Of a stretch of DNA of 64,000 nucleotides, positions 9,540 to 18,804 are shown in pieces. Within the stretch, counting starts at the first letter, position 1, and each line of letters starts with the position of its first letter. The notes below the pieces were generated by a model that was given only the letters and a program-made list of their open reading frames with translations, did no database searches and was not told where the DNA came from. The stretch comes from Vibrio sp. SS-MA-C1-2 (lineage in GTDB: Bacteria; Pseudomonadota; Gammaproteobacteria; Enterobacterales; Vibrionaceae). Location of the stretch: assembly GCF_021513135.1 (NCBI RefSeq), contig NZ_CP090981.1, positions 1,054,001 through 1,118,000 of the forward strand, in the 5' to 3' direction. Position numbers and translations under genes: made by a program.

Positions 9540-11654
9540 GTGAATCCAATCGTAAAAAGCTTTCAGTATGGTAACCATACTGTCACTATCGAGACTGGCG
9601 TTATCGCACGTCAAGCAACTGCTGCTGTTATGGTTAGCATGGACGATACTTCAGTATTCGTTTCTGTTGTTGGTAAAAAACAAGCAGTAGAAGGTCAAGA
9701 CTTCTTCCCACTAACAGTTAATTACCAAGAGCGTACTTATGCTGCAGGTAAAATCCCTGGTGGTTTCTTCAAGCGTGAAGGTCGTCCTTCTGAAGGCGAA
9801 ACATTAACGGCTCGTCTAATTGACCGTCCAATTCGTCCATTATTCCCTAACGCATTCAAAAACGAAGTTCAAGTTATTGCAACGGTTGTTTCTGTAAATC
9901 CTGATGTTAGCCCTGATCTTGTCGCTATGATCGGTACGTCTGCTGCATTGTCTATCTCTGGTATTCCATTCAATGGTCCTATCGGTGTTGCTCGTGTTGG
10001 TTTCATCAACGAAGAATTAGTACTTAACCCAAGTGTTACAGAACTAAAAGAAAGCAAGCTAGACCTTGTTGTTGCGGGTACTGATAACGCAGTATTAATG
10101 GTTGAGTCAGAAGCTGACCAATTAAGCGAAGAGCAAATGTTAGCGGCGGTTGTTTATGGTCATGACCAACAACAAGTTGTTATCAATGCGATTAAAGAAC
10201 TTGCTGAAGAAGTGGGAACTGAGGCGTGGGATTGGACTGCACCTGTAGTTAACGAACCACTAAAAGCACGCGTTGCTGAATTAGCTGAAGCTCGTATGTC
10301 AGAAGCATACCAGATCACTGAAAAGATGGAGCGTTACGAGCAAGTTGGCGCACTAAAATCAGAAGTCACTGAGCAGTTATTAGCAGAAGATGAAACACTA
10401 AACGCTAATGAAGTTAAAGGTATGCTGGGTTCTCTAGAGAAGAACGTTGTACGTGGTCGCATCATTGCGGGTCACCCACGTATCGATGGTCGTGAGAAAG
10501 ATATGGTTCGTGGACTAGACGTACGTACTGGTGTTCTTCCTCGTACTCACGGTTCTTCACTATTTACTCGTGGTGAAACTCAGGCATTAGTAACAGCAAC
10601 TTTAGGCACACAACGTGACGCTCAGATCATTGACGAGCTAACCGGTGAGCGTAAAGAGCACTTCTTACTACACTATAACTTCCCTCCATACTGTGTAGGT
10701 GAGACTGGTTTTGTAGGTTCACCTAAGCGTCGTGAAATTGGTCACGGTAAGCTAGCTAAGCGTGGTATTGCTGCTGTAATGCCAACAGTTGAAGAATTCC
10801 CGTACACTGTGCGTGTTGTTTCTGAAATCACAGAATCAAATGGTTCATCTTCAATGGCGTCTGTTTGTGGTACATCTCTAGCATTAATGGATGCTGGTGT
10901 TCCAATCAAACGCTCTGTTGCTGGTATCGCAATGGGTCTTGTTAAAGAAGGCGATGACTTTGTTGTTCTTTCTGACATCCTTGGTGACGAAGATCACCTT
11001 GGCGACATGGACTTTAAAGTTGCAGGTTCATCTGAAGGTGTGACTGCTCTGCAAATGGATATCAAGATTGAAGGTATCACTAAAGAGATCATGCAGATCG
11101 CACTAGACCAAGCGAAAGGTGCTCGTGTTCATATCCTTAGCGTTATGGATCAAGCTATCGGTGGTCACCGTGAAGAGATTTCTCAGTTTGCTCCACGTAT
11201 CCATACTATCAAGATCAACCCAGAGAAGATCAAAGATGTTATCGGTAAAGGCGGCGCGGTTATCCGTCAGCTTACTGAAGAAACTGGCACAACAATCGAA
11301 ATTGAAGACGATGGTACAATCAAGATTGCAGCAACTGAAGGTACAGCGGCAAACGCAGCGATTGCTCGTATTGAAGAGCTAACTGCTGAAGTTGAAGTTG
11401 GCCGTATCTATACGGGTAAAGTTACCCGTGTTGTTGATTTCGGTGCATTCGTTACCGTTCTTGGTCCTAAAGAAGGTCTGGTTCATATTTCTCAAATCGC
11501 TGAAGAGCGTGTAGAGAAAGTGGCTGATTACCTAAAAGTTGGTCAAGAAGTTAAAATCAAGGTTATCGAAGTTGATCGCCAAGGTCGTATCCGTCTAAGC
11601 ATGAAAGAAGCAAATGCTGATGTAGCTAAAGCGGCTGAACCAAAAGCAGAATAA
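9540..11654 (+). CDS. pnp: Polyribonucleotide nucleotidyltransferase (PNPase)
   Basis: 3'-5' phosphorolytic exoribonuclease and degradosome component. 704 residues. Order of parts: first RNase PH domain (about 10-210), helical linker, second catalytic RNase PH domain (about 310-545; motifs [16 protein letters not shown] and [15 protein letters not shown]), a KH domain with [11 protein letters not shown] (about 560) and an S1 domain (about 620-690, [18 protein letters not shown]). The start is GTG at 9540 with AAGGAAA upstream, giving [11 protein letters not shown], which aligns with E. coli PNPase (itself started by a non-ATG codon). nlpI follows. Confidence 0.97.
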   Translation: MNPIVKSFQYGNHTVTIETGVIARQATAAVMVSMDDTSVFVSVVGKKQAVEGQDFFPLTVNYQERTYAAGKIPGGFFKREGRPSEGETLTARLIDRPIRPLFPNAFKNEVQVIATVVSVNPDVSPDLVAMIGTSAALSISGIPFNGPIGVARVGFINEELVLNPSVTELKESKLDLVVAGTDNAVLMVESEADQLSEEQMLAAVVYGHDQQQVVINAIKELAEEVGTEAWDWTAPVVNEPLKARVAELAEARMSEAYQITEKMERYEQVGALKSEVTEQLLAEDETLNANEVKGMLGSLEKNVVRGRIIAGHPRIDGREKDMVRGLDVRTGVLPRTHGSSLFTRGETQALVTATLGTQRDAQIIDELTGERKEHFLLHYNFPPYCVGETGFVGSPKRREIGHGKLAKRGIAAVMPTVEEFPYTVRVVSEITESNGSSSMASVCGTSLALMDAGVPIKRSVAGIAMGLVKEGDDFVVLSDILGDEDHLGDMDFKVAGSSEGVTALQMDIKIEGITKEIMQIALDQAKGARVHILSVMDQAIGGHREEISQFAPRIHTIKINPEKIKDVIGKGGAVIRQLTEETGTTIEIEDDGTIKIAATEGTAANAAIARIEELTAEVEVGRIYTGKVTRVVDFGAFVTVLGPKEGLVHISQIAEERVEKVADYLKVGQEVKIKVIEVDRQGRIRLSMKEANADVAKAAEPKAE

Positions 11655-11680
11655 TGCTTTTTGTTAAAAATATGATATAA

Positions 11681-11714
11681 ATATGGGGGCATTGAAAAAT
11701 GTCCCCATTTTTTA
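11681..11714 (+). terminator. pnp terminator overlapping the nlpI leader
   Basis: Stem GGGGCATT-GAAA-AATG(T)CCCC followed by seven T. The nlpI ribosome binding site (AGGAG, 11716-11720) begins right after the T tract, so nlpI expression from pnp depends on read-through, or a promoter lies within pnp. Confidence 0.8.
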
Positions 11715-11729
11715 TAGGAGTGACATGCG

Positions 11730-12674
11730 TTGATTAGATGGAATCATATATTTATTAGTTTTAGCTTATTGTTGTTATCTGGTTGTGCAAGCCAACAAAT
11801 AAGTCCCCCTCTTTTAGCTGTTCCTATTCAACCGACGCTAAAACAAGAAATTAAATTAGCACAGATTGAGCAAGCGCTATACTCTGACAAAAAGTTTGAT
11901 GATCAAACTCTGGCTTCGATCTTTTATGAACGAGGCTTGCTACGTGACAGTATTGGTCTGCGTGATCTTGCTAAACTAGACTTTGAGCAATCGCTGAAAT
12001 ATAAATCTGATCAGTCGAATGTTTTTAATGCTATTGGTGTCTATTATACTCAGAGTATGCAGTTTGACTTAGCTTATGAGTCCTTTGATTCAGCGATTGA
12101 TCTTAATCCTGAACAGCATAAGTTCGCTCAGCGTAATCGTGGTATTGCACTTTATTACGGCGGTCGACCTCATCTTGCCTTTCAAGATCTGAATACAGTT
12201 TATCAACAAGATAAGAGTGATCCTTATAGTTTAATTTGGCTCTATTTTTCAGAATTAAAATTAAAGCCAGAAACGGCATTAACGCAACTTAAAGCAGAAT
12301 ATAATGCGAATTATGGTGATAGTTGGCATTGGTTGATTACTGAATTTTTGACTCAAGATCGTTCAGATAAAGAGATCATGTCTGATTTAGTCTCTGATGT
12401 GAGCAGTAATCGAGAGTTAGCGGAGCGTTTGACAGAAGCTTATTTCTATATTGCTAAACGTGAGCAAGCGAAAGGGAATCATCAATATGCCGTTAAGCTC
12501 TATAAAATGGCGTTAGCAGGTAATGTTTATGATTTTATTGAGCATCGCTATGCGTTATTAGAGTTGCAGAGTTTAATTTACAATAAGAGTCGTGAAAGTG
12601 TAACCGCAAGAGCACCCGAAAAACCAATCTCTACTGTGGTTCCTGAAGGCGTTAAACCTAAAAAGACCAAGTAG
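11730..12674 (+). CDS. nlpI: Lipoprotein NlpI
   Basis: Outer-membrane TPR lipoprotein that in E. coli binds the protease Prc and peptidoglycan hydrolases such as MepS to control their turnover. 314 residues. A signal peptide ends in a lipobox LLSGC with Cys19 as the lipidated residue. TPR-like helices cover about 55-290, with the family segments ALYYGGRPHLAFQDL and FIEHRYALLELQSL. The start is TTG at 11730, 9 bases after AGGAG; no in-frame ATG gives a signal peptide. The position after pnp matches E. coli. Confidence 0.93.
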   Translation: MIRWNHIFISFSLLLLSGCASQQISPPLLAVPIQPTLKQEIKLAQIEQALYSDKKFDDQTLASIFYERGLLRDSIGLRDLAKLDFEQSLKYKSDQSNVFNAIGVYYTQSMQFDLAYESFDSAIDLNPEQHKFAQRNRGIALYYGGRPHLAFQDLNTVYQQDKSDPYSLIWLYFSELKLKPETALTQLKAEYNANYGDSWHWLITEFLTQDRSDKEIMSDLVSDVSSNRELAERLTEAYFYIAKREQAKGNHQYAVKLYKMALAGNVYDFIEHRYALLELQSLIYNKSRESVTARAPEKPISTVVPEGVKPKKTK

Positions 12675-12694
12675 TCACTTAAGTCATAAAGAAA

Positions 12695-12746
12695 AAAGAC
12701 GTGGACTAAATAAGCTTGATGACGGCTTATTTAGTCCATTTTTTTG
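12695..12746. terminator. Bidirectional terminator between nlpI and ubiV
   Basis: 14-bp stem TGGACTAAATAAGC/GCTTATTTAGTCCA. Eight T follow on the + strand and an A-rich run precedes it, so it can serve both convergent genes. Confidence 0.85.
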
Positions 12747-12769
12747 ATAGAGCTAGTTTGTTGGTTTAA

Positions 12770-13645
12770 TTAAACTGACTCTAATCCTGGGATTTGATGC
12801 CAATAGCCATTACATTGATGTTGATCTTGTAATGGGTAGCGTTTATTCGCGTGTTGATTTGCTTTAAATTGCGCAAGGGTATCCAGTGTCTCTATACCCA
12901 GTGGGCTTAAGCGAATAACATCGACTAAACCTGCCATTGATGGCTGATCATTAATCAAGTTATAACAGTAGCCCGATTGAGTTTGAATGCCATTAAGGTT
13001 AAACACCGTTTGCCCCTCTTGGCTGGCCACTTGAATGCCAGTTGGGTAATCAATACAGCAGGTCTCACACTCATCTTTGGCTCTATTTTCTGAGCGTGCT
13101 GTAAAACAACGAGCAGAAAGAGCTAAAGGCAGATAGCCATAACTAAATAACTCAACTTCAAACTGATTTCGAATATTGAGGTCATCACATTGATTGAGGG
13201 TTTTGACTAACCAATCTCGTGACAATTCAACGGGCATACACCAACGAATCATCCCCTTTTGGCTAAACAGTTTGAGGGTTTGTGCATTGTAGCAGTTAAC
13301 CGCTGAGCCTACGACAAAAGGGATTTTCTTTTCACTGGCTAGTTGGATAGCAGAGACATCATTAGCTTCAATACTGAACTCACCATTATCAATGTAACGC
13401 TTCATCAAATTAACTTCGCTGGGAGCTTCTAACAGCGCCATAGTTGATAAGGTGACTTGCTTTCCACTTTGAGCTAGTTCAGTCGCTAGCCCTAACCAAT
13501 CTTTGGTTTTTAGCTCTCGCCTTTTTGAACAGACACTCTCACCAAGGTAGATAATATCCGTGTCGCTTTTCATTGCTTGATGGTAAAAGTTTTCGACATC
13601 CATTTTTGGCCAGAAATAAAGAATAGGGCCAAGGGAATATTTCAT
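12770..13645 (-). CDS. ubiV: UbiV, O2-independent ubiquinone hydroxylation protein (U32 family)
   Basis: Half of the [4Fe-4S] UbiU-UbiV heterodimer that carries out oxygen-independent ring hydroxylations in ubiquinone synthesis. 291 residues from the ATG at 13645 (MKYSLGPILYFWP, the family start); the frame continues upstream to 13684 but those codons are not conserved. Peptidase U32-family motifs: IIYLGESVCSKRRE (about 32-45), the cluster-binding cysteines in ARCFTARSENRAKDECETCC (about 180-199), and ELFSYGYLPLALS. It starts 10 bases after the ubiU stop, forming a ubiUV operon. Confidence 0.95.
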   Translation of the reverse strand: MKYSLGPILYFWPKMDVENFYHQAMKSDTDIIYLGESVCSKRRELKTKDWLGLATELAQSGKQVTLSTMALLEAPSEVNLMKRYIDNGEFSIEANDVSAIQLASEKKIPFVVGSAVNCYNAQTLKLFSQKGMIRWCMPVELSRDWLVKTLNQCDDLNIRNQFEVELFSYGYLPLALSARCFTARSENRAKDECETCCIDYPTGIQVASQEGQTVFNLNGIQTQSGYCYNLINDQPSMAGLVDVIRLSPLGIETLDTLAQFKANQHANKRYPLQDQHQCNGYWHQIPGLESV

Positions 13646-13655
13646 AATTGGCTCC

Positions 13656-14651
13656 TTATTGCCATTTTCTGTGGTATGCGCCAAGGGTTGTTTGTGTCCC
13701 CTCAGAAAGATTTGCTAGGGTGCTATTCCATGACTCTTCAACACGGTAATTGTCAGGATCAGTTAAATAACGGTCGATCGCGGCTCGCCATGTTTTTGTC
13801 ACTTGCTCTACATAAGCAGGGCTACGCTGACGTCCTTCTATCTTGACAGATTTGACATTCGCGGCAAAAAGTTCAGGCAGCAATGAAAGCGTATTTAAGC
13901 TAGTTGGCTCCTCTAATGTATGGAAGCGTTTATCTCCAATATCATATCGCCCTTTACAGAGTGTCGGGTAGCCTGCATTTTCGCCATGACTGTAACTATC
14001 GATCAGCACATCATTAAGACGAGACTCTAAACCGTTATCAGTTTCCTGCCAGCGAACGTATTTAGCTGGTGAGCAAGCCCCGACTGTATTAGGTGATTCG
14101 CCCGTTAAATAAGACGAGAGATAGCAACGACCTTCAGCCATGATACAGAGACTACCAAAAGCGAAGACTTCTAGATCAACATTGGAGTGACGAGAAAGTT
14201 GCTTCACTTGATGAATAGAGAGAACACGAGGAAGAACAACTCGCTGAATATTGAAGTTTTGTTTATAAAAATCAATCGCAGCTGCATTGGTTGCCGATGC
14301 TTGCACTGATAAATGGAGTTCTAATTCTGGATAGTGAGTCGAGGCATACTCTAAAACCGCAATATCTGCGACAATTAAAGCGTCTACACCAAGTTGTGCG
14401 GCATTATCCACTGCTTTTGTCCAACGATCAAAACCATCAGGGTGGGCAAACGTGTTGAGAGCGACATGAATTTTTTTATTGTTTTGATGAACATACTCAA
14501 CGGCTTTTTCTAATTTACGACCCGTAAAATTGAGGCCAGCGAAATGACGAGCATTTGTATCATCCTTAAAACCAATATAAACAGCATCTGCGCCATTATC
14601 TATTGCCGTTTTTAATGCAGGTAAATTACCAGCGGGGCAAAGTAGCTCCAT
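13656..14651 (-). CDS. ubiU: UbiU, O2-independent ubiquinone hydroxylation protein (U32 family)
   Basis: Partner of UbiV in anaerobic ubiquinone synthesis. 331 residues, the usual length. It starts MELLCPAGNLPALKTAI, typical of U32 proteins. GADAVYIGFKDDTNARHFAGLNF follows, and further on the conserved cysteines around CIMAEGRCYLSSYLTGESPN (about 165-185), VGACSPAKY and the KGRYDIGDKRFH segment. It is first in the minus-strand ubiUV pair and diverges from ubiT, so the 391-base gap probably holds control sites for both. Confidence 0.95.
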   Translation of the reverse strand: MELLCPAGNLPALKTAIDNGADAVYIGFKDDTNARHFAGLNFTGRKLEKAVEYVHQNNKKIHVALNTFAHPDGFDRWTKAVDNAAQLGVDALIVADIAVLEYASTHYPELELHLSVQASATNAAAIDFYKQNFNIQRVVLPRVLSIHQVKQLSRHSNVDLEVFAFGSLCIMAEGRCYLSSYLTGESPNTVGACSPAKYVRWQETDNGLESRLNDVLIDSYSHGENAGYPTLCKGRYDIGDKRFHTLEEPTSLNTLSLLPELFAANVKSVKIEGRQRSPAYVEQVTKTWRAAIDRYLTDPDNYRVEESWNSTLANLSEGTQTTLGAYHRKWQ

Positions 14652-15042
14652 ATTGTTGCCATCCTAAGCGAGGTATACTCTTAATACTAAAACCTAATCA
14701 TTGATGATTTTCTTTAGTTTCAAATATTCAGCGTATATATGAATTAAAATTAGTAATAAATTGTAATGGTTGAAGCCGGTCATTTTATTGATGTATTACA
14801 ATATTTTTATTGAAAAATAAATAATATACAACAAATCATAGGTGTTGTGATTCGATGATCAGTAGATGAGAAATTAAAATAAATTTAAGTATTTATTTAA
14901 TGAAAAATACATTGAAGAAGAAAAAATCGATAATAGCAACGTTAGGGGCGTATATTTAGCCAAACTTTGATTTAAAACAGCCTTTAGATTGTCTCATTCG
15001 CTTTAAAATGATGCCTTATCTTGAATAATAGGGACTTGATTC
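14652..15042. promoter_or_regulatory. Divergent ubiUV/ubiT control region with FNR-like sites
   Basis: AT-rich gap between the divergent anaerobic ubiquinone genes. Two sequences match 8 of 10 positions of the FNR consensus TTGAT-N4-ATCAA: TTGATGTATTACAA at 14788-14801 and TTGATTTAAAACAG at 14967-14980. The second is centred about 69 bases before the ubiT start. FNR control of ubiTUV is known in E. coli; its operation here is inference from weak matches. Confidence 0.4.
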
Positions 15043-15585
15043 ATGCTACATCAAATACAACATTTATTAGTCAGTTCTGCACCAAAGATTTTGCGTCATC
15101 CTGCACAGCTTATGCCTTTCTCTGTACAAAAAAAGGTGATGTTAGAATCGCTAGCGTTAGTCTTTAAAGAGGCGATTGAAGATGGAGATTTTGAGTTCTT
15201 AGAGGGTAAATGGCTTAAAGTTGAGGTTCGAGATCTTAATCTGGTCTGGCATATTAGCAGCCAACAGGGTAAATTAGTGATGGCTGAGCAGTGTGTTGCA
15301 CCAGATGTTACTTTTAGCGCCGAACTTAATGATTTAATCTTAATTGCCGGACGCAAAGAAGATCCTGATACCCTCTTTTTCCAACGTCGCCTCTGTATTG
15401 AAGGTGATACTGAACTTGGGTTAGAGATTAAAAATCTAATTGGTGCGATTGAATTTGATAACTTTCCCTCCTCATTAACGGTAGTATTAGATAAATTTTC
15501 CAGTTTTGTCCAACAAGGACTGACCCCTTTATCCAATAATGAGATGAATCATCAATATGTTAATCAGAACCGAAGCACCAGCTGA
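15043..15585 (+). CDS. ubiT: UbiT, SCP2-domain accessory protein for anaerobic ubiquinone synthesis
   Basis: Lipid-binding SCP2-domain protein needed with UbiU and UbiV for O2-independent ubiquinone synthesis, probably presenting quinone intermediates. 180 residues. The SCP2 domain spans about 45-145, with the conserved APDVTFSAELNDLILIA, GRKEDPDTLFFQRRL and IEGDTELGLEIKNL segments. It diverges from ubiUV and overlaps yhbS by 29 bases, so the two are co-transcribed, the same arrangement as yhbT-yhbS in E. coli. Confidence 0.93.
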   Translation: MLHQIQHLLVSSAPKILRHPAQLMPFSVQKKVMLESLALVFKEAIEDGDFEFLEGKWLKVEVRDLNLVWHISSQQGKLVMAEQCVAPDVTFSAELNDLILIAGRKEDPDTLFFQRRLCIEGDTELGLEIKNLIGAIEFDNFPSSLTVVLDKFSSFVQQGLTPLSNNEMNHQYVNQNRSTS

Positions 15586-16057
15586 TATTTTACCGATCAA
15601 TCAGCTGTTAAAAAACGCTTTTCCAACGGATGAAGAAGCTTTATTAGTGATGAAATTGAGAGAAAATAGTCGATTTACTCTCTCTATGGTGGCCGCAAAT
15701 GATGAAGGGGAGTTAATTGGCTATCTTTTATTTACTCCTGTTACCGTCAATGGTGAAGATATTGGTTGGCAAGGGTTAGCGCCTGTTGCTGTCAAAGAAG
15801 AATATCGAAAGCAAGGTGTGGCTGCGGCGTTAATCAATGAAGGGGTAACTATGTTGGCTGAATTTGGTTATCCGTTAGCTGTCGTTTTAGGTGAACCGAC
15901 TTATTATCATCGCTTTGGTTTTGTGACCACAACCAATGAAAACTTACAGTCTCAATGGGATATTCCTTCGGACTATTTTATGTTGAAGAATATATTAGAT
16001 ATCGATCTGAGTTGTCATCAAGGAACCATTGAATATAGCGAAGAGTTTTCTCTATAA
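15557..16057 (+). CDS. yhbS: GNAT-family N-acetyltransferase YhbS
   Basis: 166-residue acyl-CoA-dependent acetyltransferase of unknown substrate. The GNAT fold is clear: the core strand WQGLAPVAVKEEYRKQGVAAALINEG (about 76-101) carries the acetyl-CoA P-loop (QGVAAA). LAVVLGEPTYYHRFGF (about 112-127) is the signature of the YhbS subfamily. The start ATG at 15557 (MLIRTEAPAD) aligns with E. coli YhbS and lies inside the end of ubiT. Confidence 0.9.
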   Translation: MLIRTEAPADILPINQLLKNAFPTDEEALLVMKLRENSRFTLSMVAANDEGELIGYLLFTPVTVNGEDIGWQGLAPVAVKEEYRKQGVAAALINEGVTMLAEFGYPLAVVLGEPTYYHRFGFVTTTNENLQSQWDIPSDYFMLKNILDIDLSCHQGTIEYSEEFSL

Positions 16058-16125
16058 CACCGGTATTTGCTAGATACTGAATGGCTGATAAGATTAACAT
16101 AGGGGCTACGTGAGCCCCAATTACA

Positions 16126-16213
16126 TATACCTAAAATAATTGGCGTTGCTAGTCGGTGACAAGTGAATGCAGTCAACAACCTAGCAGCTTCAAATATGAA
16201 GAATATTGGTATA
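16126..16213 (+). repeat. ERIC-like repeat, short form
   Basis: 88-base copy running from TATACCTAAAATAATTGG to GGTATA, with both ERIC ends but lacking the central ~45 bases. It lies just after yhbS. Confidence 0.8.
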
Positions 16214-16224
16214 TTAGGTTATGA

Positions 16225-16479
16225 TTATTTGTTGATCTTATTGATCCCATCAACAAGTTTATCATTTAAGTGCTTTAAAATTGCAGACACGGCATGATGC
16301 TCTGTTGGTTGTTCATTCTCACCAACTTCAAGAGGTTGCTTTGGGTGTAATCCCATTTGATCTTCTGCAATACTTAGCCAATCTGGGTGCCAATACAGTG
16401 AATTCTTACCATCAACAAGCCATGTATGTACGCCACTCACTTTTCCACGATAATCTAGATTTCCAGCTTTGTATTCCAT
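16225..16479 (-). CDS. Small conserved-type hypothetical protein
   Basis: 84-residue soluble protein with no signal peptide or membrane segment, and no family I recognise. It is rich in Trp/His/Lys, with a GVHTWLVDGKNSLYWHPDWL segment near the N-terminus and an amphipathic C-terminal helix. ATG at 16479 is preferred over 16485 because AGGTG then lies 8 bases upstream. It sits alone between two ERIC-like repeats on the strand opposite yhbS and holD. Codon use looks native. Function unknown. Confidence 0.6.
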   Translation of the reverse strand: MEYKAGNLDYRGKVSGVHTWLVDGKNSLYWHPDWLSIAEDQMGLHPKQPLEVGENEQPTEHHAVSAILKHLNDKLVDGINKINK

Positions 16480-16674
16480 TTTCATTCACCTTTTTGATAA
16501 TATAACTCTATACAGAGTAGTCAAAAAAGCAGCGTATTGATATTGCATCGTTGTAATATTATTTTTCGATTATTTAAGTTAGATTAGCATCTTCTTTTTT
16601 TGACCTTACTTACGATGATAATTATTGGCTATAACGTGATAAAGTTTGTTAGCATAACGGCTATAAATAAGTGT

Positions 16675-16803
16675 CGACCTAAAATAATTGGCGTTGATCA
16701 TTGGCGGTAAGCGAGTGAGGTTTCATGAGTATAGGTGCGCTATATGATTGGGATGAGTGAATATAATCAGCAACCTAACTGCTTTTAGCGTGAGGGTATT
16801 GTA
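16675..16803 (+). repeat. ERIC-like repeat, full-length, diverged
   Basis: About 129 bases with ACCTAAAATAATTGGCGTTG at the left, a central ATGAGTATAGGTGCGCTATATGA palindromic region (quoted in part) and CAGCAACCTAACTGCTTTTA at the right. The right end is degenerate. It ends 14 bases before the holD ribosome binding site, so it lies in the 5' leader of holD-rimI. Confidence 0.75.
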
Positions 16804-16826
16804 TCCCCTTTATTGGAATGAATATT

Positions 16827-17237
16827 ATGCGAAACTTTGCACTGTTACAGGAGATGGGGATTCCCATTTGGCAGCTTCGTCGTCCTGAACTGTATCAAGA
16901 CAGACAAGCAAGTGATGAGAGTGAAGGTATGCTTCCTGAGCATTGTCGAGTAGCTTTTATTGCAGAAAATAAACCAGAAGGACATCAAGCATGGTTGTTG
17001 GGACGGATTATTAAAAGTATGAAGTTACAACCGGAAGATGTCTTCTATGTTCCATTAGCAGGATTAAATCGACTTTCAGTTCAACAGATAGAGTGGTGTT
17101 GGTTTTGTGGTGTGGAGCCTATTGAACATCCATTTAGTGACTGTAAAGTGCTGAGATCTCCATCACTGCAACAGTTAAATGATAACCCTGCTGATAAAAA
17201 GCAACTATGGAAAAAGATCTGTTCTTATAATGACTAA
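16827..17237 (+). CDS. holD: DNA polymerase III subunit psi
   Basis: Clamp-loader accessory subunit that links the chi subunit (and SSB) to the DnaX complex. 136 residues from the ATG at 16827, chosen because GGA lies 9 bases upstream; the in-frame ATG at 16818 is too close to that site. The conserved N-terminus LLQEMGIPIWQLRRPELYQ and the C-terminal ALWQQICTY-like sequence (KKQLWKKICSYND) identify HolD. It overlaps rimI by 8 bases, the normal holD-rimI arrangement. Confidence 0.9.
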   Translation: MRNFALLQEMGIPIWQLRRPELYQDRQASDESEGMLPEHCRVAFIAENKPEGHQAWLLGRIIKSMKLQPEDVFYVPLAGLNRLSVQQIEWCWFCGVEPIEHPFSDCKVLRSPSLQQLNDNPADKKQLWKKICSYND

Positions 17238-17673
17238 TTTAGAAAAGCTGACTGAGCAATACTTACCACAAGTAAAAGAAATTGAAAAACAAGCACATCT
17301 TGTCCCATGGTCTAATCGTCACTTAGACGATATCAATGGCAAGTTTCATTGTCACCGAGTGCTTGTGGTTGATGGCAACGTTGTGGGGTATTTCTATGCG
17401 CAATGTATTGTTGGTGAGGCAACATTATTGAATATTGCCGTAAAACCAAGCCAACAAGGTAACGGGTTTGGTCGTCAGCTCTTACAAGGCTACATTGAGA
17501 CAGTTGAGAGCTTAAAGGCTGATTCGTCTTGGCTTGAAGTTCGCTCAAGTAATCTTGCAGCCTTTGCACTTTATGAAGCTGAGGGGTTTAATGAAGTGAC
17601 TCGTCGTTATGACTATTATCCAACAGAAAATGGACATGAAGATGCGATTGTTATGTCGTATCTTCATTTTTAA
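17230..17673 (+). CDS. rimI: Ribosomal protein bS18 (S18)-alanine N-acetyltransferase RimI
   Basis: GNAT enzyme that acetylates the N-terminal alanine of S18. 147 residues from the ATG at 17230 (MTNLEKLTEQYLPQV), one residue short of E. coli RimI. The acetyl-CoA binding motif V-x-P-x-Q-Q-G-x-G-x-G/Q-LL is present as VKPSQQGNGFGRQLLQG (about 75-91). SSWLEVRSSNLAAFALYEAEGF (about 98-119) is the substrate-side signature. A longer in-frame reading from 17179 inside holD is not conserved. Confidence 0.94.
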   Translation: MTNLEKLTEQYLPQVKEIEKQAHLVPWSNRHLDDINGKFHCHRVLVVDGNVVGYFYAQCIVGEATLLNIAVKPSQQGNGFGRQLLQGYIETVESLKADSSWLEVRSSNLAAFALYEAEGFNEVTRRYDYYPTENGHEDAIVMSYLHF

Positions 17674-17698
17674 GTCTATATGATGAGCAGTTTACTTA

Positions 17699-17728
17699 AG
17701 CGGTAATTACTACTTACTACCGCATTTT
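17699..17728. terminator. Weak terminator between rimI and the cadC-like gene
   Basis: Stem GCGGTA/TACCGC with a 12-base loop and an ATTTTT tail on the + strand. It overlaps the 3' end of the convergent cadC-like fragment. Confidence 0.45.
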
Positions 17729-18804
17729 TGATTACTTACTATATTTGCAAGAGAACATAATGACGTGCGATTATAAATAGAACCATAAGTTTCTAAGTTT
17801 TTAGTTATGGTTGGTGCAACGACATCTAGTTCAGTATAAAAAACAATGTTCTGAATAAATTGGTAGGTGATTTTTGAGGGACGGATATAAAACGCTTCAC
17901 TGTAGAAATTGCCTGCTAACTCAAAATTTGCTCTCAATTCTGCCATTTTCCCACTCAAAACTAAAGAGAGAAATGAGTTACGACTTTTCAGTGATCCATT
18001 AATATAAAAGTTGGCTCGCTTATTATCACCAGTGACTAAAGCTTGAAGGGCTATGGCTTCAATAATGGTCGGTTTGATGATCCCATCAACGTGCCCTGGA
18101 TATCTTGTGACTAACATTTCACCTAGTTTAATCGTTTGAGCTTTAGTTTTATCGTCACTTCCTTCGGAGGTTAATGCATAAATATTATGGTAGAGATAAT
18201 TTTGCGCCAGAATATAGTTGTTATTAGGATACTTTGCGGTCAATTTATCCAGAACCTCAATACGCTCCTTGAAAGGAATAAGCGAATTATCGCCATGATT
18301 GGAAAATAGACTAAACTCACTGATCCTAAGGAGATCAATAAGGGCTTTTTGATCATCGATAATCCCATAACTCATTAATGCTTTCTGTTTATCGGTGAGC
18401 TGAATATCCATTGCAATCAGTAAATCTTGAGAGGCGTTAATTATCGTCTCTTTGATATTACTTTCAGTCAATAAATAGTGGTGTGAATAAGAGATCCGTT
18501 GAGAAGCGTTATTAACATACTTTATATGTAAATATTGCTTATGATTCTTTTCAGATATATGTATATAAACACTTTTTCCCGGAATGTTATTACTATCAAA
18601 ATTTAATCCACTTGGCGATATCTCTAAATCCGTAATCGAAACAATATCAGCAATTAATTTTTGAGTCACTCCGCCAGCAATCGCACCGTAAGAGAGCTCT
18701 TTATCTGAAGGTAGTGTGATAAACTCAATATCATTAACATCAACAATATGATCAAGTTTAGGATTGTAGTATTGATATCCTTGATAGCCAATGGTTGCTA
18801 TCAA
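17710..18804 (-). CDS. CadC/ToxR-like regulator, membrane-periplasmic half (frameshifted)
   Basis: 364 residues when started at TTG 18804, but this is probably the second half of the gene at 18801-19442. Its frame stays open upstream into that gene and would encode a hydrophobic stretch (GFLFDVIIFLLIATIGYQG) suitable as the missing transmembrane helix. The rest is a periplasmic sensor-like region of alternating alpha/beta and TPR-like helices, with cysteines near the C-terminus, resembling the CadC periplasmic domain. The TTG overlaps the TGA stop of the first half. With one more T in the T6 run at 18827-18832 the two halves would read as a single regulator of about 580 residues. Confidence 0.7.
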   Translation of the reverse strand: MIATIGYQGYQYYNPKLDHIVDVNDIEFITLPSDKELSYGAIAGGVTQKLIADIVSITDLEISPSGLNFDSNNIPGKSVYIHISEKNHKQYLHIKYVNNASQRISYSHHYLLTESNIKETIINASQDLLIAMDIQLTDKQKALMSYGIIDDQKALIDLLRISEFSLFSNHGDNSLIPFKERIEVLDKLTAKYPNNNYILAQNYLYHNIYALTSEGSDDKTKAQTIKLGEMLVTRYPGHVDGIIKPTIIEAIALQALVTGDNKRANFYINGSLKSRNSFLSLVLSGKMAELRANFELAGNFYSEAFYIRPSKITYQFIQNIVFYTELDVVAPTITKNLETYGSIYNRTSLCSLANIVSNQKCGSK

